Source of the DNA: an uncultured Aquitalea sp.
Lineage (GTDB): Bacteria > Pseudomonadota > Gammaproteobacteria > Burkholderiales > Chromobacteriaceae
DNA length: 64,000 bases
Reading direction: 5' to 3'
NCBI RefSeq assembly: GCF_945957525.1
Contig: NZ_CAMFLA010000012.1
Coordinates: 1 to 64,000 of the forward strand
A program made the translations under genes and the position numbers. Below the pieces are notes generated by a model, which did not search any database, was not told the origin of the DNA, and was given only the letters and a program-made list of their open reading frames with translations. The number at the start of each line of letters is the position of its first letter. Positions within the stretch are counted from its first letter, which is position 1. Shown here piece after piece: positions 26,368 to 36,854 of the stretch.

Positions 26368-27315
26368 TCAAAGCAGGAAATCCCGCGAGATGCCTTTGCG
26401 CCGCAATATCCGGCGCAGTTGTTCCAGGCCTTCTATCTGGATCTGACGCACACGCTCCCGCGTCAGACTCAGCGCGGCGGCCAGCTCTTCCAATGTGCAG
26501 ATTTCATGGCCGTTGAGACCATAACGACGCTCGATCACCATGCACTGTTTTTCGTTGAGCTGGGCCAGCCATTCATGCACAAAGCGCTCCAGTTGAGTAT
26601 TGTGCAACTGGATTTCCGGCTCTTCATGCTGCTCGTCCGGAATGGACTCGCCAATGGAAAGCATCGGATCGATATCCAGCGGCGCATCCAGCGAAGCCAT
26701 GCGCTCATTGAGATTCAGGATCTTGCGGACATCCTCTACCGGCTTGCCAACCTGATGGGCGATTTCTTCCACCGTGGGTTCGCGTCCCATCTGGTTTTCC
26801 AGAAAACGCGAGGCGCGCAGGTAGACGTTCAGTTCCTTGATGACGTGAACCGGCAGGCGGATGGTGCGCGACTGGTTCATGATGGCGCGCTCGATGCTCT
26901 GCCGGATCCACCAGGTAGCGTACGTCGAGAAGCGGAAGCCGCGTTCCGGATCGAACTTCTCCAGCGCGTGCATGAGACCGATATTGCCTTCCTCGATCAG
27001 GTCAAGCAGGGCAAGGCCGCGATTGATGTAGTGTTTGGCGATGTTCACGACCAAGCGCAGATTGTGCTCGATCATTTTCTGACGGGCTTCGAATTCACCC
27101 GCCACCACGCGTCTTGCCAGCGCCAGTTCTTCCTGCGGCGTCAGCAGCGCGTTGTTGCCAATATCGTTGAGGTAAATCTGGGTTACGTCGGCGACTTCGT
27201 CAGGTACGGCCTGACGCTCGGAAGCCTCTTCGGTTTCCTGTTCGGCAACGGTTTCTTCAGCTTCTTCTTCTTCGAGCAGTTCCTCTTCAATGAGGATATC
27301 GCTATCTTGGCTCAT
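26368..27315 (-). CDS. rpoS: RNA polymerase sigma factor RpoS
   Basis: The 315-residue sigma-70-family factor directs the general stress and stationary-phase response. It has a short acidic N-terminus (residues 1-30), region 1.2 ([21 protein letters not shown]), region 2 ([39 protein letters not shown] and [17 protein letters not shown]), region 3 and region 4 with the recognition helix [17 protein letters not shown]. Length and the absence of a large region 1.1 distinguish it from RpoD. It is the last gene of surE-pcm-nlpD-rpoS, an order shared with Enterobacteria and Pseudomonas, where rpoS promoters lie within nlpD. Confidence 0.96.
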   Translation of the reverse strand: MSQDSDILIEEELLEEEEAEETVAEQETEEASERQAVPDEVADVTQIYLNDIGNNALLTPQEELALARRVVAGEFEARQKMIEHNLRLVVNIAKHYINRGLALLDLIEEGNIGLMHALEKFDPERGFRFSTYATWWIRQSIERAIMNQSRTIRLPVHVIKELNVYLRASRFLENQMGREPTVEEIAHQVGKPVEDVRKILNLNERMASLDAPLDIDPMLSIGESIPDEQHEEPEIQLHNTQLERFVHEWLAQLNEKQCMVIERRYGLNGHEICTLEELAAALSLTRERVRQIQIEGLEQLRRILRRKGISRDFLL

Positions 27316-27365
27316 AACTCCCCCCGCTACGGTGACCCAGTCCGGAGGGAGTTCTGGCCTCCGGC

Positions 27366-28460
27366 TCAGGGCTTGTTGTCAAGGTACTGCATGGGATCCA
27401 CCGGTTTCCCGAAACGGCGGACCTCAAAGTGCAGCTTCACCTGATCGGCATCGGTATTGCCCATTTCGGCAATCTTTTGCCCTTTCTTGACAGACTGACC
27501 CTCCTTCACAAGCAACTGACTATTGTGGGCGTACGCAGACAGGAAGGTTTTGTTGTGCTTGATGATGATGAGCTTGCCGTAGCCTCTCAAGCCGTTCCCG
27601 CTGTATACCACCTTGCCGTCACCGGAAGCGACGACCGGCTGGCCGCTGCGTCCGCTGATATCGATACCCTTGTTGCTGTCAGAGTAGCCGCGGATCATTT
27701 TGCCTTCAGTCGGCCAGATCCATGCCACCGTATCTTCGCCGTCCGCGGACGGTTTACTGTCCTTCTTGGTTTCCGGCTGGATTGTTGCAGCCGGCGCGCT
27801 CGCTTGCGGGGCGCTGGTGTCTTTGTGCGTCGTTGCCGCTGTTGCTGCGGGAGCCGAGCTGGCGGCGGCCTTGGCCGGCGCTTTCTTGCCGCCCTCGCTC
27901 TGAGCCGGCAGCGTTTTCACGGCGTCTTCAGAATACGGCACTTTTAGTGCTTTGGGATAGTTCTTGCTGTTTCCTGCATCCTGCGCCTGCGTAGCCGTCG
28001 CGCCAGCCGGCGGGGCGGATGCGGAAATAACCGGAGCCGTAGCCACTGTAGGGGCTGTGCCGCCGCCATCAGGCGGGGTCAGCCGGAGTACTTGGCCTAC
28101 CTTGATGTTGAAGTCTGGCAGGTTGTTCCAGGCTGCGACATCCTTGTATTTCAAACCATTGTTCAGCGAGATGCGGAACAGATTCTCGCCGGGCTGCACA
28201 ATGTGCGTTTTCTCGCCATTGGCGACGGATACTGGCTTGGCGACAACATCGCCGCCACTCTTGTACGGCGTTGCTACCGCCGGACTGGTAGTAGCGGGCT
28301 GCGCCGGCGCAGGGGCTGCGGTGACGATGGGAGCCGCTGGCGCGCTGGAGGCGGATTCCACCGGAGCGGCCTGCTGGGCCATGCTGCTGCAACCGCTTAC
28401 GGCCATGGCCATCAGCGACAATGCCAGCCACCGTGTGTGTTGTGAATGCTGTTTACGCAT
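27366..28460 (-). CDS. nlpD: NlpD-like lipoprotein, amidase activator
   Basis: The 364-residue lipoprotein has a signal peptide ending in the lipobox AVSGC (Cys at about residue 21), a LysM domain ([20 protein letters not shown], about 85-130), a long Ala/Pro/Ser-rich linker and a C-terminal LytM/M23 domain (about 255-360). The LytM domain reads [11 protein letters not shown] where active M23 peptidases have a zinc-binding His, so it should be catalytically dead and act by activating a cell-wall amidase at the division site, as E. coli NlpD does. The start at 28460 gives the signal peptide; an upstream in-frame extension would place non-signal sequence in front of it. Confidence 0.92.
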   Translation of the reverse strand: MRKQHSQHTRWLALSLMAMAVSGCSSMAQQAAPVESASSAPAAPIVTAAPAPAQPATTSPAVATPYKSGGDVVAKPVSVANGEKTHIVQPGENLFRISLNNGLKYKDVAAWNNLPDFNIKVGQVLRLTPPDGGGTAPTVATAPVISASAPPAGATATQAQDAGNSKNYPKALKVPYSEDAVKTLPAQSEGGKKAPAKAAASSAPAATAATTHKDTSAPQASAPAATIQPETKKDSKPSADGEDTVAWIWPTEGKMIRGYSDSNKGIDISGRSGQPVVASGDGKVVYSGNGLRGYGKLIIIKHNKTFLSAYAHNSQLLVKEGQSVKKGQKIAEMGNTDADQVKLHFEVRRFGKPVDPMQYLDNKP

Positions 28461-28537
28461 GCCTGGAAATTTTATATGCCGGTTAGTTGGGGTTTGTAAA
28501 TTGTCGAACAAAATCAGTGTGGCGTTTTTGCCATCAT

Positions 28538-29206
28538 TCAACCGCGGCCTGGCAGCAGCGGGACGAATTTGACCGGGTCCAGCCGGGTTTTCTGCAGGCC
28601 TTGCGAGGTTTTCTCCAAGAGCCAGAGGTGCTGCTCGCCATCGCCGATGGGCATGATCAGGCGGCCGCCTTCGGCCATCTGCTCCACCAGCGCTTCCGGA
28701 ATGTTGCGCGCGGCGGCGGTCATGATGATGCCTTCAAAGGGCGCTGCTTCAGGCAGGCCAAGATGGCCGTCGCCGTGCACCAGCCGTGCGTGTACCAACT
28801 TGGCGGCGCGCAGATTGCGTCTGGCTTTGTCCAGCAAGGCACCCAAGCGTTCAATCGAATAGACTTCCGCACCCATTTTCAGCAGCACGGCAGTCTGGTA
28901 ACCGCAGCCGGTGCCGATCTCCAGCACCTTGCCGGGTTTGCGGCCGGTAAACAGGATTTCCGTCATGCGGGCAACCGTGAAGGGCTGGGAAATGGTCTGG
29001 CCGTGACCGATGGGCAGGGAGACGTCGTCGTAAGCGCGCGTTGCTAGCGCCTGATCGACAAAAGCGTGTCGCGGCACCTCGGCCATGGCAGTCAGCACGC
29101 GTTCGTCCTGTATGCCCTGCTGGCGCAAACGGTCGGTCATCCGCCGGCGGGTGCGGTCGGAGAGCATGCCGTAGGCTTGGTTGTCTTGCGTCACGGATGA
29201 AGCCAT
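28538..29206 (-). CDS. pcm: Protein-L-isoaspartate O-methyltransferase
   Basis: The 222-residue SAM-dependent enzyme methylates L-isoaspartyl residues in damaged proteins. The signature [20 protein letters not shown] and the SAM motif [15 protein letters not shown] are intact, as is the post-motif region [15 protein letters not shown]. Its 5' end overlaps the end of surE by 16 bp, so the two are co-transcribed. Length is slightly above the E. coli protein because of about 10 extra N-terminal residues. Confidence 0.95.
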   Translation of the reverse strand: MASSVTQDNQAYGMLSDRTRRRMTDRLRQQGIQDERVLTAMAEVPRHAFVDQALATRAYDDVSLPIGHGQTISQPFTVARMTEILFTGRKPGKVLEIGTGCGYQTAVLLKMGAEVYSIERLGALLDKARRNLRAAKLVHARLVHGDGHLGLPEAAPFEGIIMTAAARNIPEALVEQMAEGGRLIMPIGDGEQHLWLLEKTSQGLQKTRLDPVKFVPLLPGRG

Positions 29207-29934
29207 TGATGGATACCGTCCAGTTGGCCGAAAGCGGTCAGATCCAGCATCAGCGGGGTGACGGAGATGTCGCCGGCCGCGATGGTGGCAAAGTCGGTGC
29301 CTTCGCCGGCGTCTTGCGCACTGCCGACGGGCCCCACCCAGTATATCGTCTCTCCGCGCGGATTCTGCGATTTGATGACGGGTTCGGCATGATGACGACG
29401 GCCAAGGCGGGTTACTTTTAGCTCGCCCAGCGACTCTGGCGGCAGATCGGGCACATTGACGTTGAGCAGCACCGGTTGACGGAACGGGCTGGCCTTGCAG
29501 CGCGTCACCAGTTGATCCACTACCTTGCCGGCGCTGGCGAAGTGGCGACCGCTATAGCCCGCCAGCGATACGGCGACGGAGGGGATGCCCAGTAAGAAGC
29601 CCTCAGTGGCGGCCGCAACGGTGCCGGAGTAAATGGTGTCGTCGCCCATATTGGGGCCATGGTTGACGCCGCTGAAAATCATGTCGGGCCGGAAGTCGAG
29701 AAAGCCGGTGACGGCAAGGTGGACGCAGTCGGTGGGCGTGCCGTTGACGTAGTGAAAGCCGTTGGCGGCTTTGCGTACGGTCAGCGGGCGATCCAGCGTC
29801 AGCGAGTTGCTGGCACCGCTGCGGTCGCGCTCGGGCGCTACCACAACGACTTCGCCATGACGGGAGAGGGTGTCGGCGAGCTGGGCGATGCCGGGCGCAA
29901 AATAACCGTCGTCGTTGCTGATCAGGAACTTCAT
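29191..29934 (-). CDS. surE: 5'/3'-nucleotidase SurE
   Basis: The 247-residue metal-dependent nucleotidase starts [16 protein letters not shown], with the metal-binding Asp8-Asp9. Other family landmarks are [15 protein letters not shown] and [20 protein letters not shown]. It dephosphorylates nucleoside monophosphates and short polyphosphates in stationary-phase survival. The ATG at 29934 gives the invariant N-terminus; a longer frame upstream has no homology. It heads the surE-pcm-nlpD-rpoS cluster. A TTGGCCGAA word occurs at 29224-29232. Confidence 0.95.
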   Translation of the reverse strand: MKFLISNDDGYFAPGIAQLADTLSRHGEVVVVAPERDRSGASNSLTLDRPLTVRKAANGFHYVNGTPTDCVHLAVTGFLDFRPDMIFSGVNHGPNMGDDTIYSGTVAAATEGFLLGIPSVAVSLAGYSGRHFASAGKVVDQLVTRCKASPFRQPVLLNVNVPDLPPESLGELKVTRLGRRHHAEPVIKSQNPRGETIYWVGPVGSAQDAGEGTDFATIAAGDISVTPLMLDLTAFGQLDGIHQWLHP

Positions 29935-30010
29935 GTCTTCTTTCCGGAGTAAGGCCCGATTGTATCTCCCCGGCGATGACAAGGAAAACCGTCATGGCGG
30001 AACGGCAAAG

Positions 30011-30034
30011 AAAAACCCGCCGGATGGCGGGTTT
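30011..30034 (-). terminator. Terminator downstream of nadA
   Basis: AAACCCGCC and GGCGGGTTT arms around GGAT, with the A-run on the plus strand giving a U-tract for the leftward nadA transcript, which ends just before it. Confidence 0.75.
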
Positions 30035-30039
30035 CATGT

Positions 30040-30957
30040 TCAGGCGTAGTAACGCTGGCTGAAGTCCAGCATGCGTTCGATGGGCACCCGGGCCGCGTCC
30101 ATCTGCTCCGGCGTCAGGTAATCTATGCGTAAGCCTTCTCCTGCCTGGGCGCGTTTGACCGCTTCGATGGTGTTCATCTTCATGTACGGACAGGAGTTGC
30201 ACTGGCAGCCTGCATAGATGGGTGCTTGACGCAGGTCGAGGTCAGGACGGGCCAGCCCCATGTTGTAGAGGATGCCGTCTTCAGTGGCGACGAAAATCAC
30301 CGACTTGCTGTCGCCCTTGAAATTTTTCACCCAGCCCAGCATACCGGAGGTGGAGCCAACGTAATCGGCCTTCTTCAGTACGGGCAGCGGGCTTTCCGGG
30401 TGGGCGATCAGATATTTCTCGCCTGTGGCGGCGGCGAAGGCCTCGTCAAGGGCGGCTTCGTTGAATTTGTCGTGCACTTCGCACACGGCGGACCACAGCG
30501 GCATGTCATAGCCGTATTGGTCGTTGAGGTAGCCGCCCATATTGCGGTCGGGCGAGAAAATGACTTTCTTTCCTTCGGCATACAGGTGGGCGATGATGTC
30601 ATCGACATTGCGACTGGTGACGATCCAGTCGGACAGCGCCTTGTGCTCTGCGCTGGAGTTGATATAGGAAACGTGCACGTGGTCCGGGTGGCGCTGACGC
30701 CAGGCCTTGAGAGCGCCGACGTCGGTCTGGGTGACCAGCGAACAGGTGGAGCCGGCGTCCGGTAGGATCACCTCGGCTTGCGGGTTGAGGATTTTGGCGG
30801 TTTCCGCCATGAAGCGGACGCCGGCGAAGACGATGATGTCGGCGTTGGCTTCCTTGGCGTACAGGGACAGCTCCAGACTGTCGCCCACCTTGTCGGCCAT
30901 TTGCTGAATTTCGGGCTGGGTGTAGTAGTGGGCGAGGGTGACGACGCGCTTGCTCAT
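30040..30957 (-). CDS. nadA: Quinolinate synthase NadA
   Basis: The 305-residue [4Fe-4S] enzyme condenses iminoaspartate with dihydroxyacetone phosphate to quinolinate in NAD synthesis. AHYYTQPEIQQMADKVGDS, the first cluster cysteine in STCSLVTQ, the second in AVCEVHDKFN and the third in the GCQCNSCPYMKMN region are visible. The ATG at 30957 is preceded by AGGAGCAG and gives a compact N-terminus beginning MSKRVVTLAHYY; a longer frame adds about 27 low-homology residues. It lacks the roughly 35-residue N-terminal extension of E. coli NadA and resembles the shorter forms of other phyla. Confidence 0.93.
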   Translation of the reverse strand: MSKRVVTLAHYYTQPEIQQMADKVGDSLELSLYAKEANADIIVFAGVRFMAETAKILNPQAEVILPDAGSTCSLVTQTDVGALKAWRQRHPDHVHVSYINSSAEHKALSDWIVTSRNVDDIIAHLYAEGKKVIFSPDRNMGGYLNDQYGYDMPLWSAVCEVHDKFNEAALDEAFAAATGEKYLIAHPESPLPVLKKADYVGSTSGMLGWVKNFKGDSKSVIFVATEDGILYNMGLARPDLDLRQAPIYAGCQCNSCPYMKMNTIEAVKRAQAGEGLRIDYLTPEQMDAARVPIERMLDFSQRYYA

Positions 30958-31346
30958 GATGTGTTCTGCTCCTGCCGGCCCCTTGCGGGCTGCTGCCCGG
31001 GCGGCTGATTTTTGGTGCGATGCAACGCAGGTTGCCAAACGACAAAGATTAACAATATTGCCTGATGCTGGCTACCGCTGCGCGGGCCTGAGAGTGGGCC
31101 TGGAAGTGGAGGAACCCATTCAGCAAAGGCTTGCGTGATGTCAATATGACGTAGAGGTGAGGCGGGCAGGATGGAGGATGCCGCCATTAGCGTTGAAGAC
31201 TGTTTGAAGCATGCTGGCAATCCCTGATTGAATTTTATGCTGCACTGCAACAGTATTGTGATGACAACCTGCCGCGCCGGGCAGTGCCCTGCGCGCCGCC
31301 CGCTTCGGGCAACCTTCCTGACGGATCAAGAACTGGACGAGCTTGT
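30958..31346. other. Divergent intergenic region between nadA and the acetyltransferase gene
   Basis: About 390 bp without a credible gene. The nadA ribosome-binding site (AGGAGC) is at the left end. The segment 31220-31275 is relatively AT-rich and probably holds promoters, but I see no clear -35/-10 pair and no known operator. Confidence 0.5.
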
Positions 31347-34022
31347 ATGAGGCCACATTATCTCACCCCGCTGTTTTCGCCCCGTAGCGTCGCCGTTGTC
31401 GGCGCCAGTGATACGCCGGGATCCATCGGCCAGTCGGTGTTCGCCAATCTGTTGGCGGGCAACTTCCAGGGCAAGTTGTATCCGGTAAACCTCAATCATT
31501 CGGTGGTGGGCGGCATTCCCGCCGTGCCGTCGGTGCGGCAGATAGAGCCGGCTGTGGATATGGCGGTGGTGTGCACCGCCATCCGTACCTTGCCGGCCAT
31601 CATCAAGGATTGCGGCAAGAAGGGCATCAAGGCGGTGCTGCTGGCCAAAGAGTTCTCCGACAGCGAACAGCTGGAGCGGGAGATCCTCAACGAGTCGGTT
31701 TCCATTGCCCGTCATTACGGTATTCGCGTGCTGGGCCCTAATGTGCTGGGCCTGATGCGCCCGGTGGCCGGCTTCAATGCCACCAACTACACAAGCAAAG
31801 TCCGGCCGGGCAATCTGGCGCTGGTGTCGCAGTCTTCCGCGCTGTGTACCGCCATGCTGGACTGGGCCGACAGCAAGGGCATCGGTTTTTCCAGTGTGAT
31901 TTCGGTAGGCGAGGCGCTGGATGTGGATTTCGGCGAAATTCTCGATTACCTGGTGGCGGACAACTTCACGCAAGGCATCCTGTTGCATGTTCACCACATT
32001 CATAATGCGCGCCGATTCATGAGCGCCCTGCGGGCTGCCGCCCGTACCAAACCGGTGGTGGTGATCAAGTCCGGCCGCTATCAGGATGACCTGACCGGCC
32101 TGACGCATTCCAGCAACCTGGTGGAAAGCGGCGATGTGTTCGACGCCGCGCTGTCCCGCGCGGGGGTGCTGCGGGTATCGTCCATTGCCCAGTTGTTTAC
32201 TGCCGCCAAGGTGCTGGCGGCCAATTACCGTGTGCTGGGTCGTCGGTTGGCCATCGTGACCAACGGTATCGGTCCCGGCGTGCTGGCGGCGGATAGCGCT
32301 TATATCAATGGCGTGGAGCTGGCCAAGCTGTCCGACAAGACCATGGAGCTGCTCAATAGCACCTTGCCGCGCAACTGGTCGCACGGCAATCCGGTGGACA
32401 TCATCGGCGACGCCAGCCCGGTACGCTTCCGCACGGCAGTGAAAGCCTGCCTCGACGATGAAAATGTGGATGGCGTGCTCGTGATCTTCACGCCGCAAGC
32501 GGGAACCGATCACATGACCACCGCGCAGCTGATGATCGGTCTGCAGCGGGAAACCACCAAACCCCTGTTTCTGTCCTGGCTGGGCGACGCCAAAGTGTCG
32601 GAAAGCCGTGACCTGTTCTCCAAGGCGAAGTGCGCTCATTTCCGCGCGCCGGAATACGGCATCGAGGTGTTCCGCAACCTGGCGTCTTACCATCACAACC
32701 AGAAATTGCTGCTGCAGACGCCTGGCCCGCTGGAGGGCAAGGTGGAAGCGCCCGATATCGGCCGCGCGCGCGGCATCATTCAGGCGGCGCTGGCTGGGGG
32801 ACGCAATATCCTTTCCGAGCGTGAGTCCAAGGATGTGCTGGCGGCTTTCCGCATTCCGGTCAATCCTACCCGGCTGGCGCGCAGCGCCGACGAAGCAGTG
32901 AAGTTGGCCGAAGAAATCGGTTACCCGGTGGTGTTGAAGATTGACTCTCCCGATGTGATCTACAAATCCGACGTTGGTGGCGTGGAGCTCAACATTAGCA
33001 ATGAGGCCACGCTGCGCGACGCCTTCGCCGGCATCCTCGAGCGCACCCGCACAGCTATGCCGGAAGCGCGGGTGGAGGGCGTGTCGGTGCAGCCGATGCG
33101 CAAGCGACGTTTCGCGAGGGAAGTGATGGTGGGTGTGACCCACGATGGCGCCTTCGGCCCGGTCATTACCTTCGGCGCTGGCGGTATCGCGGTGGAAGTG
33201 ATGCACGACCGCGCATTGGCCCTGCCTCCCATCAACAAGTATCTGGTGGGCAATATGGTGCGCAAGACCCGTATCGGCCAGTTGCTCGGGCCGTTTAAAA
33301 ATCTGCCGGGCGTGGATATGGACGAACTGGAAGACGTGCTGCTGCACGTCTCCGAAATGGTGTGCGAACTGCCGGAAGTGCGGGAGATGGACATCAACCC
33401 GCTGGTGGCCGATGAAAAAGGCGTCATTGCGCTCGACGCCCGCATCATCGTCGAGGCCCAGCGGCCGGATCTCAAGCGCTACGGGCACATGGCCATCATG
33501 CCGTACCCCACCCACATGGTGCGTCAGGCCACGCTGAATGACGGCATGGCCGTCACTATCCGGCCGGTGCGACCGGAGGACGCCGACATGCAGCAGGAGT
33601 TCGTGCGCACCTTGTCCGATGAAAGCCGCTATAACCGCTACATGTCCAGCATCAAGCAGTTGTCGCAAACCATGCTGGTGCGCTTTACCCAGCTGGACTA
33701 CGACCGAGAGATGGCGCTGGCCATGACTTGCGAGACAGAGCAGGGCGAAGAGCAGCAGGCGGTGGCCCGCTTCATCACCGATCCGGACAACGAGGGGTGT
33801 GAATTCGCGCTGGAAGTGGCCGACAAATGGCAGGGCAAGGGAATTGGCTTCATCCTGATGAATGCCTTGTTCGACGCGGCGCGCGAGCAGGGCCTCACCG
33901 TGATGCGCGGCGAAGTGCTGGCCGGCAATAAGGGCATGCTCAAGCTGATGCACAAGCTTGGCTTTACCGTAGAGCCGCATCCGGAAGATCGCGCGCTGAC
34001 CATGGTTACCAAGATTCTCTGA
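31347..34022 (+). CDS. Pat/YfiQ-type protein lysine acetyltransferase (ADP-forming acyl-CoA synthetase-like plus GNAT)
   Basis: The 891-residue protein has the E. coli PatZ/YfiQ architecture: a CoA-binding Rossmann domain (FSPRSVAVVGASDTPGSIGQ near residue 10), succinyl-CoA-ligase-like domains (about 140-450), an ATP-grasp domain (about 480-690, with YPVVLKIDSPDVIYKSDVGG) and a C-terminal GNAT acetyltransferase domain (about 725-890, with DKWQGKGIGFILMNALFDAA as its acetyl-CoA loop). PatZ acetylates acetyl-CoA synthetase and other proteins; here the substrates are unknown. The ATG at 31347 is chosen because residues upstream lack homology. It is monocistronic and divergent from nadA. Confidence 0.88.
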   Translation: MRPHYLTPLFSPRSVAVVGASDTPGSIGQSVFANLLAGNFQGKLYPVNLNHSVVGGIPAVPSVRQIEPAVDMAVVCTAIRTLPAIIKDCGKKGIKAVLLAKEFSDSEQLEREILNESVSIARHYGIRVLGPNVLGLMRPVAGFNATNYTSKVRPGNLALVSQSSALCTAMLDWADSKGIGFSSVISVGEALDVDFGEILDYLVADNFTQGILLHVHHIHNARRFMSALRAAARTKPVVVIKSGRYQDDLTGLTHSSNLVESGDVFDAALSRAGVLRVSSIAQLFTAAKVLAANYRVLGRRLAIVTNGIGPGVLAADSAYINGVELAKLSDKTMELLNSTLPRNWSHGNPVDIIGDASPVRFRTAVKACLDDENVDGVLVIFTPQAGTDHMTTAQLMIGLQRETTKPLFLSWLGDAKVSESRDLFSKAKCAHFRAPEYGIEVFRNLASYHHNQKLLLQTPGPLEGKVEAPDIGRARGIIQAALAGGRNILSERESKDVLAAFRIPVNPTRLARSADEAVKLAEEIGYPVVLKIDSPDVIYKSDVGGVELNISNEATLRDAFAGILERTRTAMPEARVEGVSVQPMRKRRFAREVMVGVTHDGAFGPVITFGAGGIAVEVMHDRALALPPINKYLVGNMVRKTRIGQLLGPFKNLPGVDMDELEDVLLHVSEMVCELPEVREMDINPLVADEKGVIALDARIIVEAQRPDLKRYGHMAIMPYPTHMVRQATLNDGMAVTIRPVRPEDADMQQEFVRTLSDESRYNRYMSSIKQLSQTMLVRFTQLDYDREMALAMTCETEQGEEQQAVARFITDPDNEGCEFALEVADKWQGKGIGFILMNALFDAAREQGLTVMRGEVLAGNKGMLKLMHKLGFTVEPHPEDRALTMVTKIL

Positions 34023-34173
34023 GTCGCCTTGGCGTGTTCCTTACTCTTCGGCCAGGCTGTCCGCGCAGCTTGGCCGACTGTTTTTTCACGGTCTGATCCG
34101 CGCTGGCGGCGTTGCTTTTGTGGTCAAAGCGTCAGCCGCTGTTGCCGCATCGGGCCGTCTCCGGATTAAGCGC

Positions 34174-34203
34174 TTGCAAGATAAGGGAAAAGTGCCATAA
34201 AAT
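34174..34203 (+). promoter_or_regulatory. Likely promoter of rpsP-rimM-trmD-rplS
   Basis: TTGCAA (34174-34179) and TAAAAT (34198-34203) are separated by 18 bases, with a predicted start about 40 bases before rpsP. Confidence 0.5.
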
Positions 34204-34248
34204 CGTGGGCTTTTCTAAGTTACCGTTTTTATCTAAGGACAATCGACA

Positions 34249-34497
34249 ATGGTAGTGATTCGTCTGGCACGTGGCGGCTCCAAGAACCGTCCGTTCTACA
34301 ACATCGTTGTAACCGACTCCCGCAATCGTCGTGACGGTCGCTTCATCGAGCGCGTTGGCTTCTACAACCCGGTAGCCAACGAGAAGGAAGAGCGCGTACG
34401 CGTGGCTTCCGATCGTCTGAACCACTGGATCGGCGTTGGCGCCCAGGTTTCCGACGCTGTGGCCAAGGTGCTGAAGTCCCAGAAAGCTGCCGCCTGA
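34249..34497 (+). CDS. rpsP: 30S ribosomal protein S16
   Basis: The 82-residue S16 protein starts [23 protein letters not shown] and carries the family's [14 protein letters not shown]. It is an assembly protein of the small subunit. An AAGGACAA site precedes the start. It heads the conserved rpsP-rimM-trmD-rplS operon. Confidence 0.98.
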   Translation: MVVIRLARGGSKNRPFYNIVVTDSRNRRDGRFIERVGFYNPVANEKEERVRVASDRLNHWIGVGAQVSDAVAKVLKSQKAAA

Positions 34498-34537
34498 TCT
34501 TTCGTCAATTGACGAAACACGACGGAGCCTGAGGCGC

Positions 34538-35044
34538 ATGCACGATAACGATCTCGTCATCATGGGGTTTGTGCGTGGCGCCTTCGGTATCAAGGGCTGG
34601 GTGAAACTCCATGCCGATACCGAATATGCTGACAGTCTGTTCGACTACCCGGTCTGGTGGCTGGGCCGATCGGGCGACTGGAAGCCATACACATTTGAAA
34701 ACGGGGCTGTGCAACCCAAAGCCTTGGCCGCAAAGCTTGAGGGCGTCGAAAGTCGAGATGCCGCCGAAGCCTTGCGCGGCATGCAGGTTGCCGTCCCCCG
34801 CAGTGAACTGCCGGAAGCTGGCGACGACGAGTATTACTGGGCGGATCTGATTGGTCTGTCCGTCGTCAACAAGGACGGTGTAACACTGGGCAAGATAAGC
34901 AGCCTGATGGAAACTGGCGCCAACGATGTACTGGTGGTGGACGGTGAACACGGCCGCAAGCTGATTCCCTTCGTTGACCAGTTTGTCCTTGAAGTCAAAC
35001 TGCAGGATGCCGTCATGCTGGTGGACTGGGGTCTCGACTACTGA
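34538..35044 (+). CDS. rimM: 16S rRNA maturation factor RimM
   Basis: The 168-residue protein binds S19 and aids maturation of the 30S head. It has the RimM N-terminal domain ([20 protein letters not shown]) and the PRC-barrel domain with [20 protein letters not shown] and [20 protein letters not shown]. It lies 40 bp after rpsP, and its TGA overlaps the trmD ATG, indicating coupled translation. Confidence 0.96.
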   Translation: MHDNDLVIMGFVRGAFGIKGWVKLHADTEYADSLFDYPVWWLGRSGDWKPYTFENGAVQPKALAAKLEGVESRDAAEALRGMQVAVPRSELPEAGDDEYYWADLIGLSVVNKDGVTLGKISSLMETGANDVLVVDGEHGRKLIPFVDQFVLEVKLQDAVMLVDWGLDY

Positions 35045-35811
35045 TGCAAGTCGACGCCGTTACCCTGTTTCCGGAAATGTTCGATGCCATCGCCCGCTCG
35101 GGGGTTACCCAGCGGGCTTTGGACATGGGCATCTGGCATTTCAAGTGCTGGAACCCGCGCGATTTCACGCAGGACAACTATCGTCGCGTTGACGAGCGTC
35201 CCTATGGCGGCGGCCCCGGCATGGTGATGCAGATAGAACCGCTTGAAGCGGCCATTCTGTCCGCCAAAGCCAGGCAGCACAGTGCCGGCGTGGCGAAAAG
35301 CCATGTGGTGTATCTGTCTCCGCAAGGGCGTCGGCTGGACCACGAGTGTGTGGTGGAGCTGTCGCAGCGATCGGGGTTGATTTTGCTGTGCGGTCGTTAC
35401 GAAGGGGTGGATGAGCGCCTGATCCAGCGTCAGGTGGACGAGGAAATTTCCATCGGCGATTACGTCTTGTCTGGCGGAGAGCTGCCGGCCATGGTGTTGA
35501 TGGACTCCGTTATTCGCCTCCTGCCCGGCGCGCTGAACGATGCGCAGTCGGCCTGCGAAGATTCATTTGTGAACGGTCTTCTTGACTGTCCGCACTATAC
35601 CCGACCCGAAGAATATCAGGGCATGCGGGTGCCGGATGTGCTGTTGTCCGGTAATCATGCGCTGATCGCCAAGTGGCGGCTGAAACAGTCGCTGGGACGC
35701 ACGTGGCAACGTCGTCCCGAGCTGTTGCAAGGCCGCTCTCTGACAAAACAGGAATCTCGGCTGCTGGCAGAGTACCAGCAGGAACAAGATATCCAGACAA
35801 AACCGGAGTAA
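35044..35811 (+). CDS. trmD: tRNA (guanine37-N1)-methyltransferase TrmD
   Basis: The 255-residue SPOUT methyltransferase modifies G37 of tRNAs and prevents +1 frameshifting. The N-terminal [20 protein letters not shown], the [11 protein letters not shown] loop, and the trefoil-knot SAM site ([26 protein letters not shown]) are all present. The ATG overlaps the rimM stop by one base. Length matches the family. Confidence 0.97.
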   Translation: MQVDAVTLFPEMFDAIARSGVTQRALDMGIWHFKCWNPRDFTQDNYRRVDERPYGGGPGMVMQIEPLEAAILSAKARQHSAGVAKSHVVYLSPQGRRLDHECVVELSQRSGLILLCGRYEGVDERLIQRQVDEEISIGDYVLSGGELPAMVLMDSVIRLLPGALNDAQSACEDSFVNGLLDCPHYTRPEEYQGMRVPDVLLSGNHALIAKWRLKQSLGRTWQRRPELLQGRSLTKQESRLLAEYQQEQDIQTKPE

Positions 35812-35814
35812 CTC

Positions 35815-36183
35815 ATGGATCTGATCCAGAAGCTCGAGCAAGAAGAAATCGCCCGCCTGGGCAAAACCATCCCGGAATTCGCTCCTGGCGACACCGTAGT
35901 GGTTCAAGTAAAGGTTAAGGAAGGCAACCGCGAACGTCTGCAGGCTTACGAAGGCGTGGTTATCGCCAAGCGCAACCGCGGTCTGAACAGCTCTTTCATC
36001 GTGCGCAAGATGTCCGCCGGTGAAGGCGTTGAGCGTACCTTCCAGTCCTACTCCCCGCTGGTGGCTTCCATTGAAGTGAAGCGTCGCGGTGACGTACGTC
36101 GCGCCAAGCTGTACTACCTGCGCGGCCGTACCGGCAAGTCCGCACGTATCAAGGAAAAACTGCCGGCTCGCAAGCAAGGCTGA
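35815..36183 (+). CDS. rplS: 50S ribosomal protein L19
   Basis: The 122-residue L19 protein starts [20 protein letters not shown] and contains the standard [20 protein letters not shown]. It lies at the subunit interface near the 30S. It is the last gene of the operon, three bases after trmD, and a strong terminator follows. Confidence 0.98.
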   Translation: MDLIQKLEQEEIARLGKTIPEFAPGDTVVVQVKVKEGNRERLQAYEGVVIAKRNRGLNSSFIVRKMSAGEGVERTFQSYSPLVASIEVKRRGDVRRAKLYYLRGRTGKSARIKEKLPARKQG

Positions 36184-36206
36184 TCCTGATACCATCAGGC
36201 TGGATG

Positions 36207-36238
36207 AAAGCGCGAGGCTTTGGCCTCGCGCTTTTTTT
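36207..36238 (+). terminator. Terminator of rpsP-rimM-trmD-rplS
   Basis: AAAGCGCGAGG and CCTCGCGCTTT arms enclose CTTTGG and are followed by further Ts. It lies 23 bp after the rplS stop. Confidence 0.9.
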
Positions 36239-36317
36239 ATGCCTGCCGCGCCCTGCTTGGTGCGCGTAGTGAACGGGATTACCATATGCCTACGCCTTAC
36301 TTCTCGTCAGACCTCTC

Positions 36318-36854
36318 ATGACCTCGCTGCTTCCTGCTCTTGACCTGCCGCTCGACAAGCCATCGCTGGCCGTACCGGATGCCGCACTCGACTACCAGGC
36401 CGTTATCGACGCACCCTTCGGCAAACTGGGCATTCTCTCTTGTGGCGATATGCTGACTGCGCTGGACTTCCTGCCGGCGGACCGCGCGGTGCAAGAACCG
36501 GATGCCGGCAGCGTGGCGGCTTGGGCGGCGGAGCAGCTGCAGGAGTATTTTTGCGATCCGGCCTTTGTCTTTACCGTGCCTTGGCGCGTGAGCGGCACGC
36601 CGTATCAGCAGCGGGTCTGGCAGGCCATCCGCGAGATTCCGCTGGGCGAGCTGGCCAGTTACCGTGAGCTGGCGGACAAGCTTAGCTCGGCGCCTCGCGC
36701 AGTGGGAGGCGCTTGCGGGCGCAATTCGCTGCCCATCATCATTCCTTGCCATCGGGTGGTGGCGGGCCGCAGCCTGGGCGGGTTCAATCGTTCCAGCGGG
36801 TTGGCTACCCGCATGATCAAGCAGTGGCTGGTGCAGCATGAGCAATGGCGCTGA
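36318..36854 (+). CDS. ogt: Methylated-DNA-protein cysteine S-methyltransferase
   Basis: The 178-residue protein removes alkyl groups from O6-alkylguanine onto its own cysteine. The acceptor motif IIIPCHRVVAGRSLGGF and the helix-turn-helix YQQRVWQAIREIPLGELASY are intact. The N-terminal domain is the short Ogt type with no Ada regulatory part. The 3' end overlaps xerD by 17 bp, an unusual pairing that suggests co-transcription. Confidence 0.92.
   Translation: MTSLLPALDLPLDKPSLAVPDAALDYQAVIDAPFGKLGILSCGDMLTALDFLPADRAVQEPDAGSVAAWAAEQLQEYFCDPAFVFTVPWRVSGTPYQQRVWQAIREIPLGELASYRELADKLSSAPRAVGGACGRNSLPIIIPCHRVVAGRSLGGFNRSSGLATRMIKQWLVQHEQWR

Noticed and set aside
31326-33980. An 884-codon reverse-strand frame antisense to the acetyltransferase gene
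   Set aside because: The forward strand encodes a complete Pat-type protein; the antisense translation is low-complexity and has no plausible start site.
34023-34173. Fourth copy of the 106/107-bp repeat and of the TTGGCCGAA word between the acetyltransferase gene and rpsP
   Set aside because: The region has GTCAGCCGCT, CTTCGGCCAG and CTTGGCCGAC, which resemble the two motifs but do not match the repeat ends or the word.
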